Source: Clostridia bacterium (lineage in GTDB: Bacteria; Bacillota_A; Clostridia; Oscillospirales; CAG-382). From it: 6,748 bases of DNA. Under the pieces are notes generated by a model. The model was given only the letters and a program-made list of their open reading frames with translations. It was not told where the DNA came from and searched no databases. Of this stretch, positions 6,014-6,748 are shown one piece after another. Positions within the stretch are counted from its first letter, which is position 1. Each line of letters opens with the position of its first letter. A program made the translations under genes and the position numbers. The stretch lies in the NCBI GenBank assembly GCA_017517985.1, contig JAFWWX010000288.1, positions 1-6,748 on the forward strand, written 5' to 3'.

Positions 6014-6748
6014 ATGTCGCATATAAATATTACAGTACCACGGCTTTCGGCGGATAAAACAACTTTACTCAAGTGCGGTAAATTTGATAAAGGCGTAGCC
6101 TTCTGCCAATATGACAGGGAGCTTTATGATGGGCAAAGCCCCTTTGTGAAAAATATGATTTATGAAAAAAATATGCTTCGGACAAGGTTCGGACAGTACA
6201 GCGTTGAAATCGGGGACCTTCCCGAAGGAAAATTGCATTCTGTGTGTACGGATATGTTTTTTAAAAAGTATGTTTTTCATATCGGAGGTGCTCTTTATTC
6301 TTTTGACGGCAGTGAACTATGCTTGCTTTCGGATGAAATTCCCGACTGTGACAGCTTTGTTTTTGAAATGAATTCCACGCTGTATTTCTTTTGCTCCAAG
6401 GTAAGAATTTTTATGGTGAAAAAGGATTTTTCAGTTTCCGAGCAGGAAATAAAAGAGGTGAATGTTGGGTATGATGCAAAATATAATTTATCAACCTATA
6501 CCAAAGTTGAACCACCCGACAATATGCTGATGTTCAGAGGTAATATTGTTTATTTTGGCAGAGATGCGGGTATAAAATATTATACACTTCCGACTGAGCC
6601 CGATACAGATTATGAGGTTATATTTACCTCTTTGGTGGACGGAAAGGTTAAGACAATCCCTTACACTATTGACGGAAACACTGTTAATATAAAAAATGAA
6701 CAGTACAGTTCCTTCAGAGTAAGCTATGTGCCTGCAAAGGGCTCTGAA
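6014..6748 (+). CDS. Putative tail nozzle / stabilisation protein, N-terminal part (3' cut off)
   Basis: The first 245 residues of a frame still open at the right edge. The opening resembles the nozzle and stabilisation proteins of short-tailed phages (P22 gp10 or T7 gp12 type): a short strand, GVAFCQYDRELYDGQSPFVK (27-46), then NMIYEKNMLRTRFG (47-60), matching their 'spikes, N-M, G-x-L-x-x-R-x-G' opening. Next come blade-like strands, KKYVFHIGGALYSFDGSELC (84-103) and FVFEMNSTLYFFCSKVRIFM (115-134), as in a beta-propeller. A second beta-sandwich begins near residue 169 (NNMLMF-like region, then GIKYYTLP and VDGKVKTIPYTIDGNTVNIK, 208-227). No signal peptide or membrane segment is seen. It follows the adaptor candidate by 10 bases. 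A different tail or baseplate protein is possible; the missing C-terminus would help decide. Confidence 0.58.
   Translation, partial: MSHINITVPRLSADKTTLLKCGKFDKGVAFCQYDRELYDGQSPFVKNMIYEKNMLRTRFGQYSVEIGDLPEGKLHSVCTDMFFKKYVFHIGGALYSFDGSELCLLSDEIPDCDSFVFEMNSTLYFFCSKVRIFMVKKDFSVSEQEIKEVNVGYDAKYNLSTYTKVEPPDNMLMFRGNIVYFGRDAGIKYYTLPTEPDTDYEVIFTSLVDGKVKTIPYTIDGNTVNIKNEQYSSFRVSYVPAKGSE

Noticed and set aside
1..6748. Recoded stop codons, as in some gut phages
   Set aside because: All main genes are full length under the standard code, so there is no need for TAG or TGA recoding; absence of TAG stops among seven genes is not informative.

Overview
The window looks like the virion-assembly block of a tailed bacteriophage or prophage. 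All seven complete or nearly complete genes lie on the + strand, closely packed, in the order terminase end, portal, scaffold, unassigned head protein, major capsid protein, small beta-rich protein, head-tail adaptor candidate and tail-nozzle candidate. The host is probably an anaerobic Firmicute of the Clostridia type. This is inferred from the somewhat AT-leaning base composition, the strong purine-rich ribosome binding sites (AAAGGA, GGAGG, GAGGTGAT), the almost exclusive use of TAA stops (one TGA, no TAG) and the cysteine-rich proteins. The sequence alone does not name a host or say whether the phage is integrated.

Bases 1-300 hold the last 97 codons of the large terminase subunit, the DNA-packaging motor. 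Bases 331-2157 encode the portal, the ring through which DNA enters the head. Bases 2172-2999 encode an acidic protein with a basic tail that fits a scaffolding protein, and 3030-3692 a beta-rich protein that may decorate or cement the capsid. Bases 3733-4653 encode the HK97-fold major capsid protein and 4675-4932 a small beta-rich protein of unknown role. A 129-base gap with clear inverted repeats (4933-5061) separates this head block from the connector and tail block. There, 5062-6003 encodes a protein with the helical ends expected of a head-tail adaptor and a beta-rich middle. From 6014 to the window edge runs the first 245 residues of a protein resembling the tail nozzle or stabilisation proteins of short-tailed phages.

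Together these would build a procapsid on a portal and scaffold nucleus, package DNA with the terminase, and close the vertex with adaptor and nozzle. The adaptor and nozzle candidates directly follow the head genes, with no tail tube, tape measure or sheath gene in between. This suggests a podovirus-like, short-tailed virion, although later genes are outside the window. I see no RNA gene, CRISPR array, insertion sequence, integrase or defence system. The most unusual items are the structured gap, a two-codon reading frame at the capsid gene start, and the very cysteine-rich adaptor candidate with its inserted beta domain.
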